Origin: Chrysoporthe austroafricana
Lineage: Eukaryota; Ascomycota; Sordariomycetes; Diaporthales; Cryphonectriaceae
Assembly: GCA_001051155.2 (NCBI GenBank)
Contig: JYIP02000007.1
Location: 3,722,342-3,786,341, forward strand
Length of the DNA stretch: 64,000 nucleotides
Reading direction: 5' to 3'
In this document: positions 53,511 to 63,456 of the stretch, piece by piece
How positions within the stretch are numbered: the stretch's first letter is position 1
Layout: each line of letters starts with the position of its first letter
Notes under the pieces: model-generated
Seen by the model: only the letters and a program-made list of their open reading frames with translations
Database searches by the model: none
What the model was told of the DNA's origin: nothing
Translations under genes and position numbers: made by a program

Positions 53511-55488
53511 CTATGTAAAGTCCACAAACGAACCCTGGTCGGAAAACCAAAAGTGTACCGTCTGAAGCGCCGAGATGCGCAGATATTTCCAGCGTAACGC
53601 CCCACGGTTAATGGTGTCAGGAGGACGAGTGTGTCTCAACACAACCCAGGCCCCGTGCGGATTCAGTTCCTCCACAGCAGGAAGGCTTGAGGTGGGAAAC
53701 AAGACCAGGGTCGGGTTGTGGACTGTCTTGGTGTGGTCCGCATAGCCCAGGCGGCACTGGCCCACGGCGCGAGGAGGGCCGTTGCCATACTCGAGGAGGA
53801 TTCCCTGGCTGAGGTCATCCTCGCCCTCGTAGAACACGGTGGCGCGAGAGACGTCGCGGAAAGGCGCACAAGAGTAGTAGACGTGCCTCCCACTGCTCCC
53901 TATCCGACGCAGGGGATAGTCCGGAGCTGGAAAGCGGGGCACGGGCTGCTGCGCGGCGTTCCAGCTCGGATCGTATGCGCCGAGCTTGATAGGCTCGCCG
54001 CGAGACTTGCTCACAATCAGGGCGACAGGGTTGCCCCCGGCGACGAAGTCATCTCTTGCGACGTGCTCGTGTTGGGGACCCAGGATGATCTGTCCGCCTA
54101 GCTTGGTAGATATCTAATTTGGAAGAATTTCGCTGGTTAGCCGGAAAAGTAGATTTACTTCACAATTATGATGAAAGGGGGGGGGGGTGGGGTGACCTTA
54201 CCATGACAGATTGTCCTTGATTTTCATCCGTTCGGATCCCGAGTGCCAGGACGGTATCATTTGCACCGATGGGACAATAGATACACATCGTCTCGCGCTT
54301 AATGTGCTCTAATTGGCGCTCGTAGATGGGTGCGGCGGACGAGCTTCTCGAGGTATGGGGGTAAACGTCATGGAGAATACTCTGGAAGTAGAAGAATGTA
54401 ATCCCCCGGATCGATTCCAGGTCGATAATCCGAAAGCGATACACGGCGTCGCTGGTTTCCTCGCTCGGCCGCGGAATCCTGCAATCTTTGATCTGTGGGG
54501 GATTTGGAGCATTCCAGATGTGCCAGTTGCCCGAGTCGCACAATCTAAGCAAGCCGTGCTCGAACGATGCCAACGTACGCGCAAACGTGACTTCGGTCTC
54601 TATAACATGTGCAGAGGTCTTGGACACGCCGGAGCAATCAACTGTTCTCGTGTCAAGACGCTCGATCTTATAGATACCATCGGCATCGATCGAAATTCGC
54701 ATGAGCTGGTCCCAAGTTGGCGATGTAGCGCCGCTTGGTGGTGCCGGTTTAAGCAAAAGCCCCTTTCCGCGCTCAAAGTGCGCAATGTCTCGCAGGTGAA
54801 AAGACTTCCGCGGCGACGCGGTAGCAGTGAGGCCTGTCCTGCTGATGACAGCAACAGCACGCCAGAGGAAGGCATCTGGGACCAGGAGGCGAATCATGTC
54901 GACTAGCTCGACAGGGAGCCTGCACAGCTGAGGAAGGCCGGAGGCAGACGAAATCTTGGCCAGGGCATCCTTGTCGCCGATATAGGGCCCCTCTTCCACT
55001 CTGAGCGTCGGTGCGTCGAGCCAGGCGCGACGATACTTCTCGAGGACATAGAGGCGGCTGTAGGCTTCGTGCGTGCTCAGGTTATTGTTCTTGTTGAACA
55101 CTTGTACGAAGAACTCGGCACAGTCGTAGTGAACAGTGGCGGATTCCCGTGGCTGTGGCTCGATTGGGTGCAGCGCCCAGGCCATCGACCATCGGCACAG
55201 GCTCAGGCCGTCATCTGTGTCGATAACGGGGTGTTCTCGGGTGGGAAAGTCGAAGGTCTCGCTGACTCTGATCTCGGGCGGGTCTCCGGCTTCTTGGAAG
55301 AATGCTGCTCGAGTTAGTATTTATTGATGGATCAGTCGGCAGGGGGAAAGGGGAGGGGGGGGGGCGCTCAGGTGCTTACCGGCTATCGACTTTTCTCCTG
55401 CGGAAATCTCTCCACCGCAGGCGACACACCTTGGCACTACTACCACGGGAAGCTTCTGGTCCCCAACATCAGTGTCTGTTGGTGCCAT
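53511..55488 (-). CDS. Zinc-ribbon/F-box-like protein, 3 exons
   Basis: Exons 55488-55380, 55304-54202 and 54113-53511, with introns of 75 bp (GTAAGC, branch ACTAAC, GCAG) and 88 bp (GTAAGG, branch GCTAAC, TTAG), both in phase; about 604 aa. Starts MAPTDTDVGDQKLPVVVVPR. The N-terminus has RCVACGGEIS and, past intron 1, SLCRWS and HYDCAEFF: a CxxC...C...HxxC set that could bind zinc. The middle has LPQLCRLPVELVDMIRLL, an F-box-like helix pair. The rest alternates beta strands (GITFFYFQSILHDVYP, IYCPIGANDTVLALGIR, HVYYSCAPFRDVSRATVFYEGEDD, ALRWKYLRISALQTVHFWF), perhaps a propeller-like substrate module. If it is an F-box protein it would recruit targets to SCF ligases through SKP1; that is inference. 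Frame fully intact. Confidence 0.72.
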
Positions 55489-55789
55489 ATTTGTTGCTTG
55501 GGTAGAAGAGGAAGATGAAAAGAGGCGAGCAAGAGCTTGAATTTCTGCACAGGGACAACAAATCGTTTTGGTCTTGAAGGAGGCCGGGGTGATGAATGGT
55601 GCGGTGAAGAATGGATTCTTGAAATATATGTGTGAAGATGCGAACAAAACCCTTGTATTGAAACGTCGTCGGGTTTTTTTTCGAGATTGAGAATCGAGGA
55701 CCAGCCGCATTCATCGACATACAATCTCCATTGTCTGCAATACAATTACCACTATATACGGTTCTGAACTGCACACGGCAGCCCGGCGC

Positions 55790-56390
55790 ATCTTATAGCG
55801 CTACACCGTCCCAGCCGCCCTCATTGCCTCTCGGGATTGCATGAGATAGGTGGTGTGGTGTATCTCGCAGTGAGTTTATGCAAGCCCGGGCGCGTCTGGG
55901 TGGTGGTCTGTTTTGGCCAGTCTGTCTGCCAGAACGAAAAGGGCTCGCGGGCAAAAAGGCCGTATCTGTCTGGCAGATTTGCAGCGCCATGGGGTGCTGG
56001 GGGCAGGCGCGAGCTGTGGGTTCTACGGGCGAAACGCGTAAGGGGACGGCAGAGAAAGCAGGAAGGTCGCTCTTTGTTGCGCTCGAGCGCCCTTTCTCGC
56101 CCTCTTTCGCGTACCTCGAAATAGCCCGACAAAGGCGTCCGAAAGCCATAGTACGATACAAAGGGGTACCGAGCTTTCAAAATCTCTCGATATAGGATAT
56201 AGCAAGTCGTATGAGAGATTCCTGGCTTTGTCCGAACAGTTTTGACTTATATTTGCGCAATCCGAAGCCGATCTGTCGGTTTGAGGGCTTTGCACAAGCC
56301 CGGGCTTCGGGCATCCAAAACAGCCAGCCTGGCAGCCCGGCCTGCAAATGGCATCGCCGCAACGGGGGGAGGTGTATGCTTTCGACTGTG
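55790..56390 (+). repeat. Module B, longest copy
   Basis: 'gagataggtggtgtg', 'gcccgggcgcgtctgggtgg', 'ctgccagaacgaaaagggct', 'gcaggcgcgagctgtgggtt', 'aaagcaggaaggtcgc', 'gacaaaggcgtccgaaagcc', 'aggatatagcaagtcgtatgag', 'ccgaagccgatctgtcggttt' and 'gcatcgccgcaacgggggga'. This copy shows the full ~550-bp extent; others are truncated versions. Confidence 0.75.
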
Positions 56391-56798
56391 CTCTTTAGGC
56401 AGGAAATCGGCAAAAAAGCGGGCAATGGTATCGAAAGAGAGATAATGCGCTATGTGGAGTACGTGGCGGTGGTGCTTGGGTTCCAACCTGTTCGCCCAGA
56501 TCATATTTTCCAGACCATCCGTATACAATTCTTTTAATTCCTGGAATCTCATTTCTCGTCGCTCTTTGAGCAGTCTGAAGAGCTCGTTACGATCCCGCGC
56601 AACCGTGCTGAGGTAGGCGACATCGCGGCAGAAAGCATCCCTGTCGAGCAAGGCCATCGTGGTAGTATTGAATAGAGGCGCGAGGACCGTAAACACGTCT
56701 TGCTCATCCATATCGAATTTCCAAGCGGGCCAGCTATGTTCAGGATGGTCCAGAAAATAGTCTTCATACCGGGCTTCGAAGGGCGTGCGCCAATCCAT
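56390..56798 (-). CDS. Hypothetical protein fragment, disrupted by module B
   Basis: From the ATG at 56798 (MDWRTPFEARYEDYFLDHPE) about 135 residues have protein-like composition: acidic, aromatic, helical (VFTVLAPLFNTTTMALLDRD, LFRLLKERREMRFQELKELY, YLSFDTIARFFADFLP). After residue ~136 the frame enters module B and stops at 56247. The family is not recognised. The native C-terminus has probably been cut off by the repeat; the upstream sequence beyond 56798 also merges into repeat within ~150 bp. Confidence 0.45.
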
Positions 56799-56929
56799 AG
56801 CTGGCGACGAGCTTATAGTTCGGGCCCGTTCGCAGGTTGGGATGATTGAAGAGGGGAGGGAAGTAGTCGGATGGAGGGCGGGTAGATGCAGAGTCAAAAT
56901 CGTGGTGCCATACGCGGGCAGATGATGGC

Positions 56930-57450
56930 GGTGCGGATACTTGACGACAAGCCTGGGGATATATCGCGGGGCGCGAGGGAAACCTGGAAATAACAAAAGG
57001 GCAGTTCAAAACGAATTACAGACGCGCACGCAAAAGGGGGAGGGCGCAAGCAACGCGAGGTCGGCGACGACAAGGAAAAGCTCGGGGATAACTGAAAGGA
57101 CTTGAAGACGATAAGGGAAGGCTCGGGGATAACTGATACCGCTTCGCGATAATAAGGGGAGGTCGAAAACAGCGCAGAGACCGACAAACCAAAGATACAG
57201 GCTGCTTGTCCATACGCGCGGGGGGCGGGAAGGAAAACCTGGACGACAACCACGACAGCAACGACAGTAATATATATTTCCCCCGACTAACCTCGAGATG
57301 TATTTGCTCTTCTTGCGCCGGCCAACAACTTCTTGCCGCGCGCGGGAACCAGGAGGGAGGGGGCCAAGCTCGACAGGAAGACGGTAACGACGTGGGAAGA
57401 AGCGTTGCCGGGAGAGGCAGCGTCGGGAGCTGGGGAGGCGTCAAAGACCA
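56930..57450 (+). repeat. Dispersed repeat module C copy
   Basis: 'ctggggatatatcgcggggc', 'ggcagttcaaaacg', 'gcaagcaacgcgaggtcgg', 'ggctgcttgtccatacgcgc', 'ctggacgacaaccacgacag' and 'cctcgagatgtatttgctc': the full order, with an internal duplication of 'aaggctcggggataactga' near 57077 and 57117. Confidence 0.8.
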
Positions 57451-57454
57451 GAGC

Positions 57455-57921
57455 CGCTGGCCTATAACAAGAAGAGCTGTGCGAGCTCTTGGAGCTGTGG
57501 AATTCGAGTTGTGGGAAGGGTAGGAGCAGCTCTGCCAGCTCTGCCAGCTGTGCAAGCTGTGCGAAGAGGAGGTGACCCAGGTATGGGAGGAGGTCTGGAG
57601 CTGTAGGAGCTGTGGGAACTATGCAAGCTGTAAGAGCTCTGTGCAGGCTCCCGGAGCTATCGAGTGCGGGCTGTGGGAGGTGTAGAAGCTGACAAGCTGT
57701 GCGAAGATGGAAATGAGGACTGGGGGGAGCTGTGGGAAGAGAGTGTCAAGAAGGCTGTAGGAGGAGAGAAGCCGTGGGGGGAGGAGCTGTGGCAGGACGC
57801 GAGAGTGTTCATGCCTGCTCTGGCCTTGCCGGCCGGCAGACAGGCAGCCAGCCAACATCAGTGCACGTGTGTCAGCACCAGTGCGCGTGATCACGTGGTT
57901 CGGCTATAGTCGGACATAAGC
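57455..57921 (+). repeat. Composite repeat A, copy 7
   Basis: Array at 57465-57790, then 'tgctctggccttgccggccg' (57816), 'tcagcaccagtgcgcgtgat' (~57873) and the terminal GGTTCGGCTATAGTCGGA (57896-57913). Confidence 0.85.
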
Positions 57922-58165
57922 AGGCGCGGCTGTGATCGTGCGGGGCAGCTGCATTTGCGCGGGGCAGCTGTATGTGTGTGTGCGGGCCTTGGTGCTGGCA
58001 GCCTTGTCTCCGCCAGCCCTGACCCCGCCAGCCTTGTCACCCTCGGCCCTGTCTCCCTGGCCTGCCCTCCTGCCCCTCCCTGCCCTCGCCCGCGCCCTTT
58101 TGCCCGCAGATCCCACGGCTCGCGCCTGCCCCCAGCACCGCGAATACGCCAGACAGTTCAGCCAC
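57922..58165 (-). repeat. Post-A segment and module B fragment
   Basis: 'gctgtgatcgtgcggggcag', 'tttgcgcggggcagctgtatgt', 'gcgggccttggtgctggcag', 'ccctcggccctgtctccctg' and 'ccttttgcccgcagatccca' parallel 25715-25960, so A, the post-A segment and B form one extended unit. Confidence 0.75.
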
Positions 58166-59736
58166 CACAAAAAGGTTTCTCCCAAGGAGCACCAGACACG
58201 CTCCAAGACGAGGGCGGCGCGCCAGGCTGAACATGCAGCATCTTCCCAAGATGGCGATATGGACAACACACAGGAGTAGCAACTCCAACATGGGATGAGA
58301 TCAATAAGAAGATGACTAGACGGGACATGATTTTTGATTTGTTTTGGAGTTGGGGCGGGGGAGGGGTTTCTGCTCCATTCTGCACCTTCTTTCGGACGAA
58401 TTTCAATAGGCGTTTATCTAGAAAAGACGATGCTCGTGACCGGGGCGTCCTTCGCTAGAGTTGAAGCAGGGGATTCGACTCGCGAGGGATGAAACCTGGC
58501 CGAGCTCCATGACGGTTTTGAAGCCGTGCATCAAGACACGTAAAGCACAAAGAGTGCTTTGTCTGTTCTCAGTATTTCTTTTCAGTGGGCCGAAAGCGAC
58601 ATTGATTTTGTCAGATGTGATTGTAGACTGCGCGCTATGGACCATTCAATACGAAAAGCTTATGGCAGGTAAGGGTACTCTAACATAGATTCCATTGTAC
58701 ATCATGCGTAAGCCTGCAGTAATACAGTACTGTGGTGCTACGGGCGCCTTGATCTGTCCCCTGCCGCATTCCGGTTGCTATAACGCAGACGCTGTCAAGG
58801 TTTGAGTCCGTGACAAATCATGGTTTCCCCAGCTGTCCAGGCACATCGACTACGTAAGAGCTCTCTTCCTCCTTGTCTTGGCATGCAGAGACACACGGGG
58901 ATCCCCGCCGCCATAAAGCTCATCAAACGCCCATTGATGGTGGCGCAGCAGACTTCCTCTTTCTCCTTTCTTTTCTTTTCTTTAGTGCACGGAAATAGAG
59001 CTGAGCCCACCACAGGTTCTGAGCCCTCGTCTCTTCGAGAGGTATTGAATTTCCATCGTCATTCCATATATGTACATAGTCGTTTTAGGAATTCACTCGG
59101 TAGACGATGAGGACGCTGCTGTTGTCGTAGTTGTAAGAGATAGCTGACTAGGACAACGCCCATGTACCGTTGAAACTCTCACAGCTTGATGTCTCCTGCT
59201 TCTATATGGGAAGCTACACCAATGGGCTGAGGCAAAGTTGGATCTTGCCTCCTCCACAAGTAGGAGACCACCATGTCGCCCCTTTTTTTTCTTGTCCCTG
59301 TGTTTACTCTCGATTTTGACTGCTGGCTCCTCTCCATGATCGAGTCGGCTAGGTTCGTGCCTCCTTGCTGTTGCTTTCCGCCAGCAGCAAAGGCCTGAAA
59401 GTGTGTGTTTAGGGCTGTGAGACTCGAGAAAAAGAACTAACCACGGCCCGTAGAATTCCAAATCATCCTGCGAAACCACAAGATCGGCAAACTCGCTGCT
59501 CTGTTCCCACTGGCGACGCGCCTTCTTCGCTGATGGTGGCTGTGTCGTCCGTCGAAGACATGGTGGAGCCCCGGTAGCCGCCCTGTGCGAAGCGATATAT
59601 GAAATAAATTCAGCTGGCCTTGGCATACCAGTGCCTGCTGACACCAATCCATCCCGGAACTGACCCATCATCTGAAAGATTCGGTATAAGTATGGTATGT
59701 TCGCACATAGATTGTTACACGAGATAGGGCGAGATG
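58166..59736. other. Spacer with weak ORFs
   Basis: ORF 58461-58688 (75 codons) and, on the minus strand, ORF 59671-59093 (192 codons) are the longest. The latter contains ADLVVSQDDLEFYGPW, and an overlapping frame starts MSSTDDTATISEEG with CRSC. Neither belongs to a family I recognise. A GTTAGT-type donor just after FYGPW could mark an intron. Low support for a real gene. Confidence 0.3.
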
Positions 59737-59741
59737 GTCAC

Positions 59742-60168
59742 CGTAATGAACACCCAAGTAGCACAAGTACCTGGTACGTCAAGGGTTTATGCTAGGCAAG
59801 GGTCGAGACGAGTACAGTCTACCGTATACGGAAATACAGTCAATGAAGTGGTTAGAAACGCTCTTGTTAGATACTGCTCTGAGAATGATACTTAGAGAAG
59901 TACTTAGATTGACGACTGAAGAGCACTATGGGATTTATCCGAGAGTAAGGAAATATCCAATCTTATATATCCAGCTCTTCAGTCCAGGCTCGATATTGCT
60001 CGCAGGTGCTCATAAATGCATTTATGAGCTCTTCTGAGCGCCTGTAACCCTAACCCTTGTTACGTAATCTTGAATGCCTGGCACTCTTACATAAGGAAGT
60101 TTCCTTGCTTCGGATGTTGGATCCGGGCTGCGTTGGTCCTGGATCCACTGGTCCGTTGGTTCATAACA
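59742..60168 (-). mobile_element. Solo LTR with GTCAC target-site duplication
   Basis: On the minus strand it starts TGTTATGAACCAACG (60168) and ends TTCATTACG (59742), 427 bp, with identical 5-bp flanks GTCAC at 59737-59741 and 60169-60173. Its ends and several internal blocks match the LTRs of the 42-49 kb element, but it differs internally and shows little RIP. It is a related subfamily left by LTR-LTR recombination. Confidence 0.88.
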
Positions 60169-60372
60169 GTCACGGTATTCCTCATGGTCTCTATATCTCG
60201 CAGATGATATTGATTCGTTTTCTCCGCTCTTGAAGGCGTTGTCACTCATCTTCCTCTAGGTTTCCGTGTTTTCATGGCGTCTCTGTCATCCAACGCTATT
60301 CTATTGTAGAACCGTTACATTATGCATCATCATCATAACCTCATTTGCCTTCATCGATCGTGATACCTAGTC

Positions 60373-62097
60373 TCAAAAGGCAGTATATGGCCCACAGCAT
60401 GGATCCAGCCATGCCTCGAAATCGCCTCTTCCTTTTCCACCTTGTATGGATCCTGTTATCCAGACTTGCCAGAGCCGTGTTTCTTTCGAGAGGAGCTCGA
60501 CGTCGGACTCTGCGAGCCTCTGTTGCGCTTGGAAGGGGCCTTGTGGCGACTGTGGCCGTTTCCCGATGTCACTTGCACTCACGTTCGCCGCGGTAGCGAG
60601 TGTGGAGCCAGATATCGGACTGCGCTCCTCCTCCTGTTGGTGGCAGTCCTCCCCGTGGGCATCTGGTACCCCGTCCATCATGACCTGTGACGTGTGATAG
60701 GCCTCGCAGTCCACATATTCGTCGGAGCTGGAGTCGTACTCGGAGCGTGCATCGGAGGCGGCGGGGTCCTGAGCTGCTGCTGTGGTCGCCGCTTCGTATC
60801 TAGAATTTGCATTCTGGATGAAGGCATCTCGGTGCTGTTTCGCTAGGTCCCTGAGATTCCGGTATGCAGTGGCTCCTTGAACAAAAGTGGCACGCTTGCC
60901 CGTCATTCCATAGCTATCAAGCTCGTTCATGTGGTACTCGGGCCGCCCATCCGGCGTCGCAGGGGCAGTCATGTGGTGGGAGAAAAGCTGGAGCTGGCCG
61001 TTCTGGTAGGTCGAGCTGTAGGTATAGGCACTGCCATCGTATACCGGCTTTTGACGGTAGTTCTGGAGACTGTGCATAGCACGGGCTCCTACGGCTCCAT
61101 CATAGCGAGCTTGTCGCATCATTACCGCTGGCGATCCATTTGGGCCCTTGGCCTCCAAGAAAAAGTTGGGCACAATCGGTCTATTTGTTGCAGTAAAGGG
61201 AACGATCTGGTCTCGGAGTTGATCGCGAATAGCTGGCTGGAGCTGTCCAGGAACGGCGCCCAGAGCAATATCTGGTCTGGCTGCCACTATTGTCTCGTCG
61301 GTAAGCGGCGCAAGATTCTTGAACTCTGCACTCAAGGTAGATGGATAATTATCTTCATGAGGACCAGCGATGATCGGGAGGACCTTTTCACAAATATCCT
61401 TCTCGTCGATTGCTTGACCGTTGGCTTTGCGGAAAGCCTTGAAGGCGCTCTCGGTGAACTGGGTGGGCGATAAGGATCGTCGTGGGTTTGCGAGGATCGT
61501 ATAGGTAGCATCCAAATCCAGCTCTTGCGAAGCCCAGACTGTGTGTATCCCGTGATCGGTCAGATGCTGGTCGAACCCAGGATTGTAGGCTGACGATTTC
61601 TTGCTCTTGTTCGTCTGTTCTGTTTTCGCTGTGGGGGTGGTGTATGTCGTGGGATTGGTAGACTTGGTCGCTCGACTCCGGGTCGAGGAGGAGCTCATGA
61701 TGCCGGCGGTCTGGAGCTTTCTCGGCGGCGCAGGCGCGGGATACCCTCGGAGGTCGCGTAGGTCTGGTCCGCCGTGGCGTGCACATCGGGCAAGGTCCCG
61801 TGCGGCGGGCTTCGTCGGCGATGGCAGGGAAGGTCGCTCGCGGTTCCGACGGTCAAGCTCTCGCAAGGCCGAGCGGATCAGTGGAACGGTCGAGAGTCTG
61901 TCCCAAAACTCGGGTGGGTAGCGCCAGCGACGACTGCGAGGGTTGTCGCGGGCAGATGGACGTGGTGTGTTGGCTGCGCGGTCGTGTGGCGAGGACTGAT
62001 GATGTGTCTTCTGAGCCTTGGCGCGACGACCGTCTTGCGCGTCGTCCTCGTCGTGTGGTCGTGGTCGTGGTCGCTTCTGGCTCTGCAGTATCGCCAT
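60373..62097 (-). CDS. DUF7924-type fungal protein with PD-(D/E)XK-like core
   Basis: The open frame extends from 62205; I prefer the Met at 62097 (MAILQSQKRPRPR) because this family normally starts with a short KRPR leader. About 574 codons. The N-terminal ~190 residues are basic and disordered (nuclear-localisation-like RRAKAQKTHH). The core is at ~200-460: YNPGFDQHLTDHGIHTVW, FTESAFKAFRKANGQA, PIIAGPHEDNYPS, a nuclease-fold-like strand PNFFLEAKGPNG with an ExK motif, MMRQARYDGAVGARAMHSL and YHMNELDSYGMTGK. The C-terminal ~120 residues are acidic/Ser-rich; the last 35 (ETRLWQVWITGS onward) may be intronic read-through. Role unknown; found in large families in ascomycetes. The frame is intact through the core. 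Confidence 0.65.
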   Translation of the reverse strand: MAILQSQKRPRPRPHDEDDAQDGRRAKAQKTHHQSSPHDRAANTPRPSARDNPRSRRWRYPPEFWDRLSTVPLIRSALRELDRRNRERPSLPSPTKPAARDLARCARHGGPDLRDLRGYPAPAPPRKLQTAGIMSSSSTRSRATKSTNPTTYTTPTAKTEQTNKSKKSSAYNPGFDQHLTDHGIHTVWASQELDLDATYTILANPRRSLSPTQFTESAFKAFRKANGQAIDEKDICEKVLPIIAGPHEDNYPSTLSAEFKNLAPLTDETIVAARPDIALGAVPGQLQPAIRDQLRDQIVPFTATNRPIVPNFFLEAKGPNGSPAVMMRQARYDGAVGARAMHSLQNYRQKPVYDGSAYTYSSTYQNGQLQLFSHHMTAPATPDGRPEYHMNELDSYGMTGKRATFVQGATAYRNLRDLAKQHRDAFIQNANSRYEAATTAAAQDPAASDARSEYDSSSDEYVDCEAYHTSQVMMDGVPDAHGEDCHQQEEERSPISGSTLATAANVSASDIGKRPQSPQGPFQAQQRLAESDVELLSKETRLWQVWITGSIQGGKGRGDFEAWLDPCCGPYTAF

Positions 62098-62209
62098 GAA
62101 GGGCATCTCGCAGGCTCTGACGATGAGGGCGGGCGCCTGAGGTGATAAAGAGCATCTCATCAGCTGCAACGAGCAAGTGACGCATCGCTGGATTCGCTGG
62201 ACCAATCGA

Positions 62210-62920
62210 TATCATACAGTCGCAGAGTCGTGGAGGAGAAGATGCAGAAATGCGTTGTCCGCGCGTACGCGAAAGCTCGGGGATTGGAGGGGGTAGGTTG
62301 CTTATCAGCCAATGAAACTGTCGAGATAAGGATTCATGGTCAGCGCTAGCGCTAGCGCTAACCTACCCGGGGCGGCACCCCTCTTCCGGCGAGCCAGCTA
62401 CCTGAAATAGGGCTACTTCGGCTTGCAAGTGAACAAGCAAGCGTCCAGGTCCCCTAAGCCATCTCTATGTAGCAGGGTGCATGGATCCTGCTGCAGACAA
62501 GCTATTAAGCCCTAGCACAATCCAAGTCGTCGAAATTATAGCCTCGACCCTTTGAGGTCAATATCGCTTCCGAGAGACAGCCCGACTCAGACAGAAAATG
62601 CATCAGGTGATCTCATACACGAAAGAGCAAGGTCGAATTTTAAGGGATTAGGGAACCGAATCCAGGCGATGGCCAGGTGCCATCCACAGAATCAGGTTCC
62701 AGCCCCTGGTCCCTGACCTGTCGTGCAAGAAGTCACTGCTACAGTGGGTCATCAAAAGTCTAGGCACACTTATAGTGGAGTTTTAAGAGGAAGAAAAAAA
62801 GAAGGTGTAACCATACTTTTGGCAGCCCACTGAAAAAGGGCTTTTTTGTTACCTCTGCCTTTGTAAGTCACTGCGATTACGAGCCCATCATCATGTTCCC
62901 TGAAAAATCTGTCATGTCGA
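62210..62920. other. Gene-free spacer
   Basis: Contains a gcgctagcgctagcgctaac short tandem/palindrome near 62345-62364. No gene recognised. Confidence 0.4.
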
Positions 62921-62921
62921 A

Positions 62922-63205
62922 CCGGTCTCGAGGAGGTCCTTCATGTCCATGTAGTTGGCGGCCATGATGATATAGAAGAGCATCTGCTCGTGGACATCCA
63001 TGAAGTTCTAGTCCCACTCGCTGATGTGGACGTTCTTCTTGCGCTCCTCGTCCTCATCGTCAGGATCAGGGAGAGGGTCGTTGCGGTAGTAGTTCGCCCA
63101 CTGGACGATCTTGGCCAGAACCTGGCCCCTGACATTGGGTAGGGGAACGGGACTGAGTGGCGAACTCGAGAGACATGTCCTCGATAAGGTTCTTGATCAG
63201 CTCTC
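62922..63205 (-). pseudogene. SKP1-like fragment with stop and frameshift
   Basis: On the minus strand, from ~63205: LIKNLIEDM, then after a frame change VPLPNVRGQVLAKIVQWANYY, DPDDEDEERKKNVHISEWD, a TAG at 63010-63008, then NFMDVHEQMLFYIIMAANYM and KDLLE, ending in TGA. This is the central part of SKP1, the SCF ubiquitin-ligase adaptor (IPLPNVxxxVLxKVxxW; DEWDxxFMxVDQxMLFEIxLAANYLDI). The conserved C-terminal helix region (CKTVANMI) is missing. The family normally has Gln at the TAG position. It cannot make a functional adaptor. Confidence 0.82.
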
Positions 63206-63419
63206 GGCCGAGGCCCCCAGAGAAAAAGAAACTACTCTCCGGCCGGGAACCTGGAAGATCTGGACAGCCCAGAACAGCCTAGAGTTCCAGATCTGGCCTC
63301 GCCAATACTCGCTCCAGATCCAGGAGAGAAGGATCCTAGGGAAGAGAATCTCCGGGCCGGGCACCACGCCGCCTGCCAAGAGGAGGCACGCGGCCCCTGC
63401 AGCTCGTCTCTTGCTGGCG

Positions 63420-63456
<37 letters not shown>

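Noticed and set aside
60040..60062. Interstitial telomere (ccctaaccctt)
   Set aside because: Only about one and a half units, inside the solo LTR ('gggttagggtt'); chance similarity.
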